Of a stretch of DNA of 62,961 nt, positions 21,918 through 33,480 are shown one piece after another (the stretch's first letter is position 1; the number at the start of each line of letters is the position of its first letter). The stretch is from Cladosporium sp. IMV 00045. Lineage: Eukaryota; Ascomycota; Dothideomycetes; Cladosporiales; Cladosporiaceae. Both the position numbers and the translations under genes were made by a program. The DNA lies in assembly GCA_001931905.2 (NCBI GenBank), contig MSJI02000824.1, positions 1 to 62,961 on the forward strand, written 5' to 3'. The notes under the pieces were generated by a model. That model made no database searches and was not told where the DNA came from. It was given only the letters and a program-made list of their open reading frames with translations.

Positions 21918-23559
21918 GTCATTGCTAGTCTTGCTGAGTACCCGCAGTCTTGGAGGTGTGGTATAGGTAGGAACGGGGCAAGCTAAAGCACGGGTTAGGA
22001 GTAGGAGGATAGGAGCAAATGTTGTTTTGGTCAGCTCTAAGACGCAATGAGCGTGAACAGAGCCACCGCCCAGATTGCCCTTGGTCACAGACACCGTGCT
22101 AGCCGCTCAACCATAAGATCGTTTCGCTCAAGTTGTACAACCCGGCAGACATGCAGCTGTTTCTCGGTCTTCAAGCCTAGAAAAAGCAGCGAGAGCATCA
22201 GGCACCATGGCCCGAATCGCCCTGTCTCGCCCTGCCCTTCGCCCCTGCTCGTCGCATTAGCTTCAACAGGCTATACAGCCGAAGGAATGCGCAAGCATAC
22301 TTCGTCCTTGCAAGCGACCACTTCCTCCGTTACTTCTGCTAATTCATGTTCCGCTTGTCTATCGTGCAATGGACATTGCATACGTATAGGCTCGTTACAG
22401 CTCATTGTCATGTAGCAAGATCACAGCAGATCGATTTACAATGCGAGGGTTATCGAAAATGGTTCGCGTGAAGATTCGTTAACGCCAGTACGTTAAGAAT
22501 GGGGCTTGACTAGCAAGCATCACCTATATTGAATAATATACGTTAAACTTGAGGTGGCCACGGCACAATCCAAGATTGGCAGTAGACGCCGAGGATCGCA
22601 GGATGTAATTGCATGCTTAGCGTTGGGGTCACAATTACGTAGTCCGGTAGTCGAAGCTTGAAACTCTTGTTAGGTGAACGAGTGGGCCTAAAAAAAGACC
22701 GTAATGGCAAGTGGTTTCATTGTCAGAGGTATGATGTCGCTGTCGCCGAGCGTTCTCGCGCGTTGTCCAGTCCAAGACAGCATATGTAGTCAATTCCAGT
22801 GATAGCTTTGGATGATGACTCGATGAAATGAGCCTCCAGTCGCCGTATGTCAGTATTCCGGCGAGCTGCGGACAGTCAATGGTATGTAACATTGAGCATA
22901 GACCGCAAGCTATATAAGGTAGTGAATACTGGGTCTCTCGATTCGATGCCCCCAGTCAGTAGTGCTTTTCCGATCCTTCACCAGCCACATTTGCTCACAG
23001 CAATGGAATTAATTAGATATTAGATTTTTTACTTTCCTCAAACACATAAGATCATAGGTCAGTGGAAACTGGGTATCCCATCCGAAATCCTCCAATCTCA
23101 CCGTCGTTCATAATTACAAGATCCTAGCGTGTTGTCGTCTGTATACTCTAAGAGCCCGACTTCTAGCCAACTCCCCTCAGATCTCACGATCCAGAACTTA
23201 TGCTATAGACGAACGACAACAGTATCCGGCTGGCCTCTTTTCTTCTGATTCTCTATGCCTATTTCTTGAATCTCACTTCCTGATCCCTAATATGCCTCAT
23301 TTTTCGAATACTAATCCGCGATTGTCAAAAGCTGAACTCCCGACTATAGCTGGACGTCATATCAATGATTCACTAGGACATACAAATTTCAAGTAAGCTC
23401 GCGGTTAAAATTTGCGTACAATCTAGACTGTAGAATCCAGGATCCAGGATTCAGCACTCGCATCCCAAGTTCTTGACTCCCAAGCTCCTTTATCCGCGCC
23501 TTCATACTGTTCATTCCAATCATCCTCTAATGCCTTGAGCTTAGAAACCCCACGCCCAA
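21918..23559. other. intergenic, gene-free
   Basis: Nothing supportable. The leftmost ~200 bp are the promoter side of the rhodopsin-domain gene. The 22950..23520 part is AT-enriched and rich in TA steps, as in RIP-altered non-coding DNA. Confidence 0.5.
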
Positions 23560-24323
23560 CTACGGTATATTCAACCTCATCGAGTAGCCGATGTCACGCT
23601 TGTTAACAGCTGGCGGTGGCGTCAAAGTGCTGTTAGGAGTGAAGACACCATTGTTAACGAGCCAGGCAGCGGAGTTGAATTCGGAATAGAGAATCTTGAT
23701 ACGCCAGCCAAAGCTGTTCTCGGTGTCGGGGACGGTTTCAAGCACGGCCGTGCCAACGACAGGCTAGGAAGAAATTGTTAGAATATTTCTTCATCTTTGT
23801 GACTTGGTTTGTAGCAGACAATGGGAAAGCTTACAATAGCGGCTTGCTCATTCGGCTGCCCATTCCCGGAGCGAAGCGTCTGCCACCTAACAGAAGTATG
23901 GTTGCAACCGTGCCATACATTCAGAGTGTCGAACGGGATGTTTGGTTGCCGCCCATGCCCAGCGCTGAATTCCTCACGGGAGCTGAAAGTAACACCATTA
24001 ACTTCCAAAGGGCCTTCACCGCCGCGGTTGCGGATGATGTTGACAGCTGAGCTATAATCGATAAAGTCCTCGGTGAGAGCTTCGTTCGTGAGCTCGAGCG
24101 TGTAGCCTTGGATTAGCTGCTGGAATACCCCGGCGACCTCATCGGCATCTTGGGAGGTGAGGCAGTTGTTGTCCTTGTTCTTTTGACCTTTGCCTCTGAA
24201 TCTTGACCAGGGTTTCTTGTCGTACCTCCAGCCCTTGGGGTCATCGTGGGCGTCGGGCGTGGGAATCGCTAACACCACAGAAAAGAAGGCCGAAGCGAAG
24301 GTAACGATGGCTGCAGTACGCAT
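23560..24323 (-). CDS. secreted NTF2-like domain protein
   Basis: Exons 24323..23835 and 23763..23560 (71-bp intron, GTAAGC donor) encode 230 residues. An N-terminal signal peptide is clear: MRTAAIVTFASAFFSVVLA, with a likely cut before IPTPDA. A Lys/Arg-rich segment follows. An NTF2-like fold then runs from NCLTSQDADEVAGVFQQLIQ through TLELTNEALTEDFIDYSSAVN, NIPFDTLNVWHGCNHTSVRWQ, PVVGTAVLE and GWRIKILYSEFNSAAWLVN to the end. This is the standard pattern of a helix pair followed by a curved sheet. Such small secreted NTF2-like proteins are common in plant-associated dothideomycetes and are mostly uncharacterised; some relatives sit in metabolite loci as cyclase-like enzymes. Function here is unknown. 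Confidence 0.82.
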
Positions 24324-25749
24324 GGTGATTGACGAAAGGATGTAGGGAGCGTTCGAAATGAGCTTGAAGCAAACGAGCCCCGGAATGTGCGAGTCCACTG
24401 CGGTTTGTGATCGATACAATAGCAGTGTTGATAGAATATTATATACGCAGCACGCAAGGATCAATGCAACAATTTACACTTTCAATAGTTTGTTCGGTCA
24501 TAGTCTTGCCATCTTTGCAAAAACTTGGCCAAAATCTGACATTACCTAACGCGGTGATACAAAGTCGCACTTTGATACATCTCCCAGTTGGCTTTCGGGC
24601 TCCGCCATGCGAGAAGTGAAAGAAGTCTACTTAGTCACCTTGGCACTTCCTTTTTCATATTGTCAGGATTTCGCTAAGTTGGAGGTTTCCACAATTGGTG
24701 GTTCCAAGGAAAGAATTATCGGCGTTCTTCGTGGTTTGGCATCTTGGTATCAAAGCGGGGAAGGAGGGATTCACCTCAGCTCTTGACTACCAAGAACCAG
24801 GATCTCAACAGCAATATACGTGATCGCCTAGCAAAGGCATAATGTCCAACCTAAATTTATCGGCTATCATTGAGCTAGTGAGGATTGCATGTCGCTTGTC
24901 GCACAAAAATGTACCAGACCATATAGCTTGCCTCCATGCTCTTCCAACATATAACGTCATAGAATGGGTGACCAACGGATGTGACAACCAATTTGGCTCA
25001 GCTACAATGTATTGCTACTTCCAAATGGAGATGAATTCTCTGCGGGAAAGGCCCCGGCAATTAACGATATGAAAGCTGGAGGCGATGATCGCGATGCTGA
25101 CCAGTCGATGCGAGATGTAATAGCCAGAAAAGCTCCGAGGACAAGCAGTTGTGCTGCCACTTACAGCTACCTCAGAGACATAGTATTGTGCAACATGACT
25201 TAGAACAATATGCAAGTCGACGATCAACAGAAATTGGAGCGGCTGTCAAGGTGTCGACGGAAAATATAGAGCCAAGGCAATGCGAATGGATTGGCACTCC
25301 GACATGTCCGCATCGGCGCCAATCCTATTCAGCTTCTAGCGATGATGCGCTGGCCGACGGTCTGCAATACATGAAGTAGGTCGCAACATCAAGCCGGCGA
25401 CTTAAAAATAACAAGTGGGGACCCGGCTTGCCCAGATACCAAGTATCTACGTCGCTCTGAAGCATGACAACGACCCCAACATCTAGGTTTTTTGCCCTAT
25501 CACTTGTGCTACTCCGACCGATAGGATAGGCAGGCAACAAGACGAGAGGCGATGATCATAGCCATTGGCATTGGATGCAAGAGTCAGCTCGCCGAGTGCT
25601 GCTCGCTGTCTCACTTGTAAGTTGTAATGTTGTATCCTGTATCATTGGTAAACAGTACGAGTGAGCGGGTGCTATAAGTGCCCATCTGTCGTCGAATAAA
25701 TATTTTCAGATCAGTGCAAGGCCCACCTCCCATTTTCAAAACCGGAAAC
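24324..25749. other. intergenic, divergent promoters
   Basis: Lies between the secreted NTF2-like gene (minus) and the O-methyltransferase gene (plus). No gene, tRNA or clear repeat recognised. Confidence 0.5.
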
Positions 25750-27109
25750 ATGAGTTCGACCGACAGTTACAACTCCACCTTGGCGGATCTTGCAAGGCTC
25801 AGTCGACACCCACCAGAGGACCCAAGGCTCCGCCAGGACTTGTACAATGCTGCTTTGGAGCTCCTACACGAAACCGAGTCAGCTCAAGACACAGCTCAGA
25901 GGCTTTACCACGGCGTAAGTCGGTGTGCAAAGGCCACGGATATTCAGCTCGGAATTATTGATAAGAGAAACAGCATGTTCCACTTGCAATGGCTCAGACC
26001 GGAAACGACCTTGGTCTGTTCACTGTACTAGCAGCTATGCCTTATAAACAATGGACGGTCGGGGATCTCGCCGTAAAGACGAGCGCTGACCCCGTTCTCA
26101 TGCGTGAGCCTCCGTGTAATACCATGCCTACGCCTGCAGTGACTGATAACGTTGACAGAGAGACTCCTCACTTGTCTTGCTGCGTACGGGATGGCCCGGC
26201 AGGATGACGATGGCAGATTCAGCGCGTCCAATATCACTCACCATCTGGCAGAGCCCACCTCTCAGCCGGGAATCAAGCATTAGTAGGACGGCCCTAAACT
26301 TCCACAGAGACTGCTCCTGACCTTGGATTAGCTCATTGACCATGACACCTGCGTACAACGCAATTCCCAAGTTTCTCGCTTCGACAAGCTACCGCAACCC
26401 CTCTGCATCTGCGCCATTCAACTTAGCGTACAGCACTGATCAATGCGTGTTCGAATGGCGCAAACAAAACCCAGAGAATGCAAAGGCAGGTCAGGCTTTC
26501 ATGGCCGCCCAGCGAATGGGCCAGCAAAGCATCTGGGAGGGTAACAGAGTGCCTCTGTCCGACCTGCGCCTATCAGAGAGAGATCTCGAGGCAGGTCGCG
26601 TTCTGCTGGTAGACGTTGGCGGCGGCATTGGACATCAGTGCATTGATTTGCGCCGCCTTAACCCGGACATCAAAGGCCATATGATCACGCAAGACTTGCC
26701 GCTTGTGCATGGTATGATCGACAAAAAAGATGATCTCATGTCACTCGATATCGAGCTAATGGCGCACGACTTTATGGAGCCGCAGCCTGTCCACGGTGCG
26801 AAGGCATATTACCTCCGAAACGTTATCCACAACTGGAATGATACCGTCAGCGAAGTGATTCTGAAGCATGTGCGTCAAGCACTAAGAGAAGATTCGGTAG
26901 TGATGATAGACGACGTTGTTATGCCGCGAGTTCGCGCAACGTGGAAACAGGCCAGTATGGATATTGCCATGATGACTATGCTTGCTGCGATGGAAAGAAC
27001 AGAGGAGCAATTTCGTCAGTTGATGCTGCGTGCCGGGCTGGAGTTGAGAGACGTATGGACGTACGATGACGAGTATGGCGATAGTTTGCTTATCGCTGTG
27101 CCTGTTTGA
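25750..27109 (+). CDS. SAM-dependent O-methyltransferase, secondary-metabolite type
   Basis: Transfers methyl from S-adenosylmethionine to a hydroxyl on a small molecule (family: sterigmatocystin 8-O-methyltransferase and plant COMT-like enzymes). Exons are 25750..25914, 25974..26103, 26159..26282 and 26332..27109, giving 398 residues. N-terminal dimerisation/winged-helix part: HVPLAMAQTGNDLGLFTVLA, then DLAVKTSADPVLMQRLLTCLAAYGM and FSASNITHHLAEPTSQPGIKH. The SAM motif VDVGGGIG is at ~233-240. The catalytic base region is YYLRNVIHNWNDT, with H306 in the place of the family's catalytic histidine. The C-terminal FRQLMLRAGLELRDVW block is normal. No frameshift or stop is seen, so it may be active. 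No PKS, NRPS or P450 is nearby in this window. Substrate unknown. Confidence 0.9.
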
Positions 27110-27596
27110 CAGGATCTGATGTGTTGCAACTTGCAGGTCTTAAGGTTATTAGGTTAGGGGTTCATTGAGGTTTGTTTATCGTTACATCTGATTAACTTTA
27201 AGAATGGCGAATCTAGAGCGTATTCGACTCTGCTTTCCTGATCATTCTAGTGTGTACGCCGCTATCCATTCGTGCTACGTGTAACGTTAGTGTAGGCGAT
27301 CTCGGTTAGTAGGGGGAGGTCGGTCAGAATCTTGCCTCTCTACCTACGATTTCATCTAGTACTAGCTACGTTTATATAATTACTCTCGATACCTTCCTCT
27401 TCTTCGTTCTCGATCCCCGGATCTCGATCCCGGGAGTTGTAGCTTTCGCTATTTATTTTATTTTTCTTCTCGACTTTTCTTTTAACGCTTCTGCTTCTAC
27501 TTTCTCGACTACCTTGAGGATTTCTTTTACGAAAGGTTGCAGATCGAAAATCAGAAATTACATGTCGCCTGGAATTCACAGTTATTAGAAAGCGCG
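27110..27596. other. RIP-like degraded tract downstream of O-methyltransferase
   Basis: Gene-free. From about 27190 to 27550 the sequence is depleted in CA/TG steps and rich in TA, TCG and CT-rich runs, which suggests repeat-induced point mutation of an old repeat. A short telomere-like string TTAGGTTAGGGG occurs at 27149..27160. Confidence 0.45.
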
Positions 27597-27719
27597 ATTC
27601 TTGGCTCAAGGCAAGTGAGATCTAGGCATCCCGTCCGCTCTGCCATACATAAGCACTGAACCGGGCGACTAGTACTAGAGTGGGTGACCATCTGGGAATC
27701 CCGCCTGTTGTGTGTTTTT
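27597..27719 (+). pseudogene. 5S rRNA pseudogene
   Basis: From 27628 the sequence follows fungal 5S rRNA position by position: TCCCGTCCGCTC, CATAAGCA, CGGGCGACTAGTA, GTGGGTGACCA, GAATCCCG, then CTGTTGTGTG and a T run that would end Pol III transcription. The internal control element GGGTGACC is intact. The first ~30 bases (helix I 5' strand) do not match and cannot pair with the 3' end, so the copy is defective or a divergent minor type. Scattered 5S copies are normal in filamentous ascomycetes. Confidence 0.65.
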
Positions 27720-28280
27720 GCCTTCTTTTTCGACCTCGCTCCATCAAATACCTCCGAAGCACTCCACTCAACGTCACTTAGGTTGATAAGGACACTTCTT
27801 TTCTTTCGTTTGCACGGTGGAGAAACTCGACCTCTGCCCAAGTGGTTAGGGCGCGATTACTCAGATAGACATCGAATGATGCTCAGGAGCTGAGTATTGG
27901 GCTGTGAACACCCGCCTTCGCTATGCCACGCCTTCACAGTTTGGGAGGCCGATAAGACTGACAGCACCGCAGATGTCAAGATACCTACAATTCATCATGA
28001 TGAATCCGCTACAGTATAAGCGAGCGAATGAATGCTCGCTAAGCTCTCAGCTCTTTGGGGACGCCCACCGCTTCCGTCACCATGCTCTTGCAGCCTGGAG
28101 CCATGACCGTCGTGTTAGAGTGGCAGTCTCTGGCAATCTCTGCCGACTCTGTTCGATGACGGGAAAACTCCGTTGTCACCCGTCATGGCTACTTCTAGCA
28201 GTTCATCAATTATCAGGGCGATTCGCCTTCGCGTCAATTCTCCACAGAGAGCGTTATACATACCAGGCATATTGAGCATT
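27720..28280. other. intergenic with tRNA-like fragment
   Basis: No gene. A D-arm-like segment (GCCC AAGTGGTTA GGGC) at about 27838..27854 is followed by small stems but lacks a standard T-arm, so it is at best a decayed tRNA-like sequence. Confidence 0.4.
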
Positions 28281-28607
28281 TCACGCCTTCGCAGGTTTTT
28301 CTTCCTCGTTAAAGCTCTGCGCTTCACCAATTGTCTTTCCAGGGGTATTTCCAGGCTCTTCCAAAGTCGTTTCCAACCCATACTCTTCAGGAAATAAACC
28401 AGCCTTCTTCTCGGCTTCTTCGATCTGGGCGCATAATTCGTCATCACACGCCATGACGATGATGCCGTTGTCTTCGATCACGTAGCCGCCGTACTTCTTG
28501 TCTAGCCAGTTATCCGGCCACCGCTCTCCTGCCCGGCGAAGAGAAGGCCACGTCGAACAAATCATCGCGGACTTTGGGATAATGATGTTGTAAACTGTGA
28601 TAGTCAT
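28281..28607 (-). CDS. small hypothetical protein, 108 aa
   Basis: ATG-started ORF beginning MTITVYNIIIPKSA. It contains DNWLDKKYGGYVIEDNGIIVMACDDEL, which alternates strand- and turn-forming residues, and an acidic C-terminal half (EEAEKKAGLFPEEYGLE, NEEEKPAKA). The balanced composition and lack of strand-mirrored low complexity suggest a genuine small gene, but I recognise no family. No signal peptide or membrane span. An intron or a different start is possible. Confidence 0.4.
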   Translation of the reverse strand: MTITVYNIIIPKSAMICSTWPSLRRAGERWPDNWLDKKYGGYVIEDNGIIVMACDDELCAQIEEAEKKAGLFPEEYGLETTLEEPGNTPGKTIGEAQSFNEEEKPAKA

Positions 28608-30035
28608 GGTGCTTTGACGTTTCTGAAATGAGTGTTGTAAAGGTAGAGAGTTCGATAACGATTCTCTCGGAAACAAGCACCGCCAGAGCGCTTAGATGGA
28701 GGGATCAAAGTGAGAGCCTTGCGAGGGGTCAGCTTGATTCCCTTTACTATCCATTGTCGATGCATCGGCCAGCTTGGAGATGGTCATGTGGCACCGTGGC
28801 GTTTGAGTCAAGCGAGGTTCACGCATTGATGTCTGTTTATCCGGCCATCGCTTAAGGGTAGCTGTCTTAGAGCTTGCGAGCGAGCGTAGTCGACAAGATG
28901 TATGCTCTGTCTCGAGTTCTGTGACCCGCGGACAATGACTATATAGACACATTCTGAGAAATTCAGTACAACTTGATTCGAGTAACCGAAAGTACGCGTA
29001 AGTTCATAACGAGCGTAATCCTGCAGCTCAAAGGAAAAACCAAAGAAACAAACGAAATCCAGAACAAACCGAAAACGAACAAAGGCAGAACGTAGTCTCA
29101 ATTTCTCGACTCCAGACCTCAGTTACCGCCACACATCAGGAAACAGTGACACCTCATAACGTCGTTTTGCCCAGGCTAACTTAAAGCCAGCGGGACTTTT
29201 TCTGATGGCCGTAAAATCCCCTCCCCTTCGAGCTCTCTCATTCCAGTCAACCTTAGTAGGACCCGAACATGAATCCCCTCTTGGTTACCTGAACAGACAG
29301 AGCCCGAATGTAGGGTGCGCTGTACCCGTCACTGGGGATTGTCGCTCCCCAGGGGCGATGACCAGAGTTCCAGTCCAACTGAAACTAACGTGAATCCCCT
29401 ACACCTCGACCGAGCTGGATGTGGCTTAAACTTGACTTTCGTCAAGGGTATGTCACCGGAGTTGTAAAGCGACCGCTGTAACGGCAGTCATGCCGTCAGC
29501 AGCGGCCCAAAGATTACTGCAATCGCCGGACGGTGGTATGCTCAATGTGCAAGCATGGAATGAAGTCATGATGCTCATAAAAAAGTTTCCTCATCAGTAG
29601 ATACGTGTAAATCTCCTGTGACTGGTCCAAATGGCTGGTCAGAGTTCCTTTCGGCAATGTAGCCTGTAGTTTTCTTTCAAGAATCTCGTCGCGGGTTGAA
29701 GTAACCGACAAAGCAACCTCGAGCATTTGATCAATGCAAAGTGCTAATAGAAGTCGTCGAATTGGGGAACAAGGGCGGACTAGCGAGGTCTCGTTGGCAT
29801 TTACCTGGTTGTTATGATCCAGAAATCCCTTGTAGAGCCACTTCTGATCATGCAAATTTTCCTTTGAGTCCCGAGAGGCCTCGTCGTAAAGCAGTTTTAG
29901 CAATATCATTCCATTTTTCCAGGCCTCTTTCCCTTTCCTGTCGTAGGGCACGGGCAACAACACATAGCACATGTGTGAGTTGCACTGGCAAGTGTCATGA
30001 CCAACGCACCACGCCATGTGGATAGGTGTCAAACA
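28608..30035. other. intergenic with one doubtful ORF
   Basis: A minus-strand ORF at 29514..30017 (ATG at 30017) contains protein-like stretches such as RRLLLALCIDQMLEVALSV and DQSQEIYTYLLMRKLFYEHHD, but no family is recognised and its start reads like the 3' flank of the C2H2 gene. The 28800..29500 part holds nothing I can name. Confidence 0.35.
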
Positions 30036-30901
30036 TCAAGAGGAATCGGCATGCTGCTCGGCATGCTGCCCGGTGTACAGTCCAATCCATGCTGCCATGG
30101 CGTCCTTCTTGTCCCAACCGTGTGTTCGAACAAGATGCCGTGTCGCATTGTCCTTGCGTCCCGGCATCTTCTGACAAGATCCCACTGGACACATCACTCG
30201 TTGCTGTTGCAACATGCCCGGATGTGCGGATCGCTGATGGCGTTGAAGGTCTGCTCTCAGACCAAACAAATGGCTGTTGGTCGGACATCCTAGAAAATCG
30301 CAGTGGAAGCGTTTGTTGTGTACTGAACGGATGTGGTTACTATATCTCGTCAGTAAGTTGAAAGATCGCTATTAAAGATCGGTTGAGAACGCACCTGCGT
30401 TGCCGCTTGGTGTCGAAGACTTTGCCACAGACTTCACAATGGATATTGATGCCGCCTGTTGGAGAACTTATACTTGACCGTCAGTACTAACATTGAAGCC
30501 CATGCACGGTAGGTGTCTTACGTATTGTCACTGGTGCTCGATCTTTTGATTGGCAATGGAGTGCTTGGTTCAGAGGTCGATGCTTTATCGGTTTGGCTTT
30601 CAAGGGTTTCGCTTGACGGGTGTGATTGCGCAACCGATATTAACGGACTCAACTGGGGAGTTGCGGGTTGACTTGTGCTGCCCTCGGGGCTGAAGTTTAC
30701 GGGCGACGGCAATGTTGATTGATGGCTGTCGGCGACTTGAAGTATGTGCTCTTCGCTCGGAGCAATGATTGACGTAGATTCTGGGGCGATGAAAACAGTA
30801 TAGTATTGACGATAGGGTTTGATGTAGGGATTCAAGCCGCGTTCGACCTCGAAAGGATTTACAAACTCATTCGGCGCACTGGGCTCGTTGTTTCGGTTTT
30901 T
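30036..30901 (-). CDS. C2H2 zinc-finger protein, three fingers (5' end unresolved)
   Basis: Probable DNA-binding regulator. Three exons are visible on the minus strand: ~30901..30522, 30472..30395 and 30339..30036, with donors GTAAGA and GTGCGT. Splicing restores the fingers. Finger 1 is CEVCGKVFDTKRQRSNHIRSVH, split by the second intron. Finger 2 is in FHCDFLGC followed by DLQRHQRSAH. Finger 3 is VMCPVGSC followed by DNATRHLVRTH. The N-terminal exon is Ser/Pro/Thr-rich (SPVNFSPEGSTSQPATPQLSP). The protein ends soon after finger 3. No in-frame ATG exists in the first visible exon: the open frame upstream runs through a pyrimidine tract at 30970..31010 that translates to Phe/Leu/Tyr repeats and is more likely intron or leader. 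An ATG-bearing upstream exon must exist; I could not place it. Confidence 0.7.
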
Positions 30902-31048
30902 CTTAAGACAATGGTCTCGACAAAGCGTAAAGATGGGGTGAGCGCGAAGACAACGTCCTCGCGCCGAAAAGAAATAAAGATAAAATAAAAGAAAAGAAAA
31001 GAAAAATAAAAATGAAAAAGAATGTCGACTGTTCGGATACTCGTGCAA

Positions 31049-31806
31049 AGATAAGCCTGCCGCAGAGGCGCAAAGCCTCTCGGCAGCCTGGAAGGGAATG
31101 TTGGGAGAAGGCTATCCCACGAAGTAGGACATTCAAGTGTCTATTATGTGCTCTTGCCACGAGGCATTACTCTTGCCTCAGGAGCTCCAGCCGGGGTAGC
31201 TGCAGGCTATGCCTCACGGCAGACCTATGAGAACACGATCAGTGCGCGGCTGACAGCTTCGTGTCACTCGGTGGCTGGTTGCAACCGGCATCTACCCATA
31301 TACTGGGCACGATGCCACGGATGCCTTTAGACATTGTCTATGCCTCACAAAGGTCAACCCAGAATCATCTCTCCAAGATCTTATGAGTCTATGCCTCCAT
31401 CATAACTGAGCGTGTCATGCCTTGCATTTCTGTTTTTGTCTCACATCAAGAGTGATCCGATGTCTATGCCTCTGTAGGGACGCCACCGGCTTTGTTGTCC
31501 AATGAGTTCCAACACTCGCTCCAATGGATGTCAACACCCACTGGAGTCTATGCCTCAATACTACTACACGCCCATCTTTATTATCAGAGCAGCCAATTAG
31601 CATGATCTGATTAACAGAAATGGCACCTCCGTCAGGCAAGCTTGAAGTCATCGTAAGACCATATGTTTTCTCGCCAACGCAGGTGAAAGGGCGTTGCGAC
31701 TGTGTATAAGAAGGGTGTCTGAGACCAGTGTTCTTGAGGGAGAGAGCCCTTCAGCAGACCACAACAATCTTGAGCGTTCGCTCAAAAGCTCGCATCAACA
31801 CCAAGA
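31049..31806. other. intergenic with repeated TCTATGCCTC motif
   Basis: Lies upstream of both the C2H2 gene (minus) and a small plus-strand ORF. It contains four exact copies of TCTATGCCTC, at 31337, 31388, 31463 and 31547, plus CTATGCCTC at 31207 (same strand, irregular spacing of 51-84 bp). A first exon of the C2H2 gene may also lie here. Confidence 0.6.
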
Positions 31807-32049
31807 ATGTCTGCACAAAGCAAACAGAACAACGCCGAACCACAGCCCACGAACGGTGTCCGCGTCCAGACTGAACAGCCAACGCGCTCATCGCTTGAAG
31901 TTGAGCGCGGTTCAGTATCCGAGAACGAAAATGGTGCTGGGAGGTCCAAGCCAGCTCAGAAAGGCCCAGAGGATCTCTCTTACAGCATGAACCGCTGGCT
32001 CCAGCAGCAGCCTCGTGAAGAGCCTTGGCGATTCGCAAATCGCGGTTGA
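31807..32049 (+). CDS. small hydrophilic hypothetical protein, 80 aa
   Basis: ATG in a good context (CCAAGAATGTC) preceded by an A/C-rich leader. The product is hydrophilic, Gln/Asn/Glu/Ser-rich (MSAQSKQNNAEPQPTNG), and ends in EDLSYSMNRWLQQQPREEPWRF, which looks like a short amphipathic helix. No family recognised, no signal peptide, no cysteine. It could be a true small gene or a chance ORF. Confidence 0.35.
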   Translation: MSAQSKQNNAEPQPTNGVRVQTEQPTRSSLEVERGSVSENENGAGRSKPAQKGPEDLSYSMNRWLQQQPREEPWRFANRG

Positions 32050-33480
32050 CCTCAGGTACGTCCATTGCCAGTAGACAGCCGTCCTCATACCAAAACTGAT
32101 GGTGGTCATTGAGTTTAAGTTCCTGGGTTCCATGACCAGATCACAGTCAGCCTGGAGCGAGATATATTTCGGAGAGGAGAAGCGGCAGCGGTGACTTCGC
32201 CGTGAATGCATGAAGTCGAAGATTGCCGTGATCGGTTCTGGGAGATGGCAGATCGAAATTTGGAGCAGTCGATGTCATGGTTAGCCATCAGATATACAGC
32301 AGAAGAGATCTTCGTGATTTTCAACTCGAACGATTCGGATGTTTCCGGTGCCCTGCGATGTCAATCAAGAATTTCTCGGTCGTGAGAGTCTTCTTCCGAC
32401 AAGCCCTACATAAGGCTCTCTAGCCTCAAGAGCTCGTTGTGCATAGCCCATTCGTCTAGGATTGGACTACATTACAATGTCAACTCTTGAGCAATGCTTT
32501 CACATGAGAATGAAAAGCTCGTGTTTATAATGGAGATATCGTTACTTTCGACAAATGCCCGCCTTGGATATCCAGAAGATGCCGGAACGCAAACTTCTGG
32601 TAGGATTTTCTTTCGGACCTTTCCGAAGTGGCAGCCTAACAATGGGTCACGTTGAAACTAGACCCGTGAGGATGTTTCCAGTAGTGGTATAATAGTTCGA
32701 GAAATAGCGCGACATCGTTCTTGCTGCCCCGGCCAAATGCTGTAGCATACGCGGCCGGTGTCGGTGCTCTTCAGCTCTAGCCTGCGTATAGGGCCGTGGA
32801 AACTTCTGTTTGTCGATGAATACTTTGCAGGTGGATACCTACTCAGACACTGGTGTTGCCCTCCCAGAGATTTCTTCGAGTGAGCAGGTGCAGATCAGAG
32901 CAGGTGTGCACTCGTGCTCCTGAAGTGAAGAAGCACCGAGCTTATAAGCTTGACATAGCCGTATGAGAGTGGTTCTCTCAGGCTGTTCAGGGCTGTACTG
33001 GTGTTGACGGATCGTTCGGCACAGGGCTAGACACACAGCTTAAAAGCTTATCTGACCAAAATGGGTGATTGCGTATGCACCAATAGTGGTGCGACTTTTG
33101 CACCTCCAGGACGATACTTGACGTGTATGAACGTGTGGAAACCCCGTTTCGATCATTGGAGAGGACACGAGTATCAGATAGACTGGTGAGGAATGTTTTG
33201 TTTCGTATCACCCGAAAGAGCAGTCATCTATGGAGTTCTGTGTATGAGAAGATAAGCACGTGAGACAGCCAGGGGTCCACGCTTCCCGCACTCCCGCGCT
33301 CTCCTTCCAGCTCAGGAGGGGCCTTTCCTTGTGGCTAAGCGCCGCGTCACCGGGCTGCCCATCCTCAATCAAATCATCATCAGGCAACTGCCTTACAGCC
33401 TCTCTTTTGCTTCCTCTTCTTCTCCAACACACCTCTTCACAAACCCAGTCGAGGTTCATCATCATCGACATACAGACGCC
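32050..33480. other. intergenic, end of the accessory stretch
   Basis: No supportable gene. The last ~200 bp before 33481 are C/T-rich and form the leader of the His-rich membrane protein gene. Earlier sequence shows no repeat or family signature. Confidence 0.5.

Noticed and set aside
27149..27162. telomere-like TTAGGTTAGGGGTT
   Set aside because: Too short and degenerate for an interstitial telomere array.
27830..27915. possible tRNA with D-arm GCCC/GGGC
   Set aside because: No proper T-arm or acceptor stem; kept only as a tRNA-like fragment in the intergenic note.
29514..30017. 168-codon minus-strand ORF downstream of the C2H2 gene
   Set aside because: Some protein-like segments but no family, no clear start context, overlapping the likely 3' UTR; not called.
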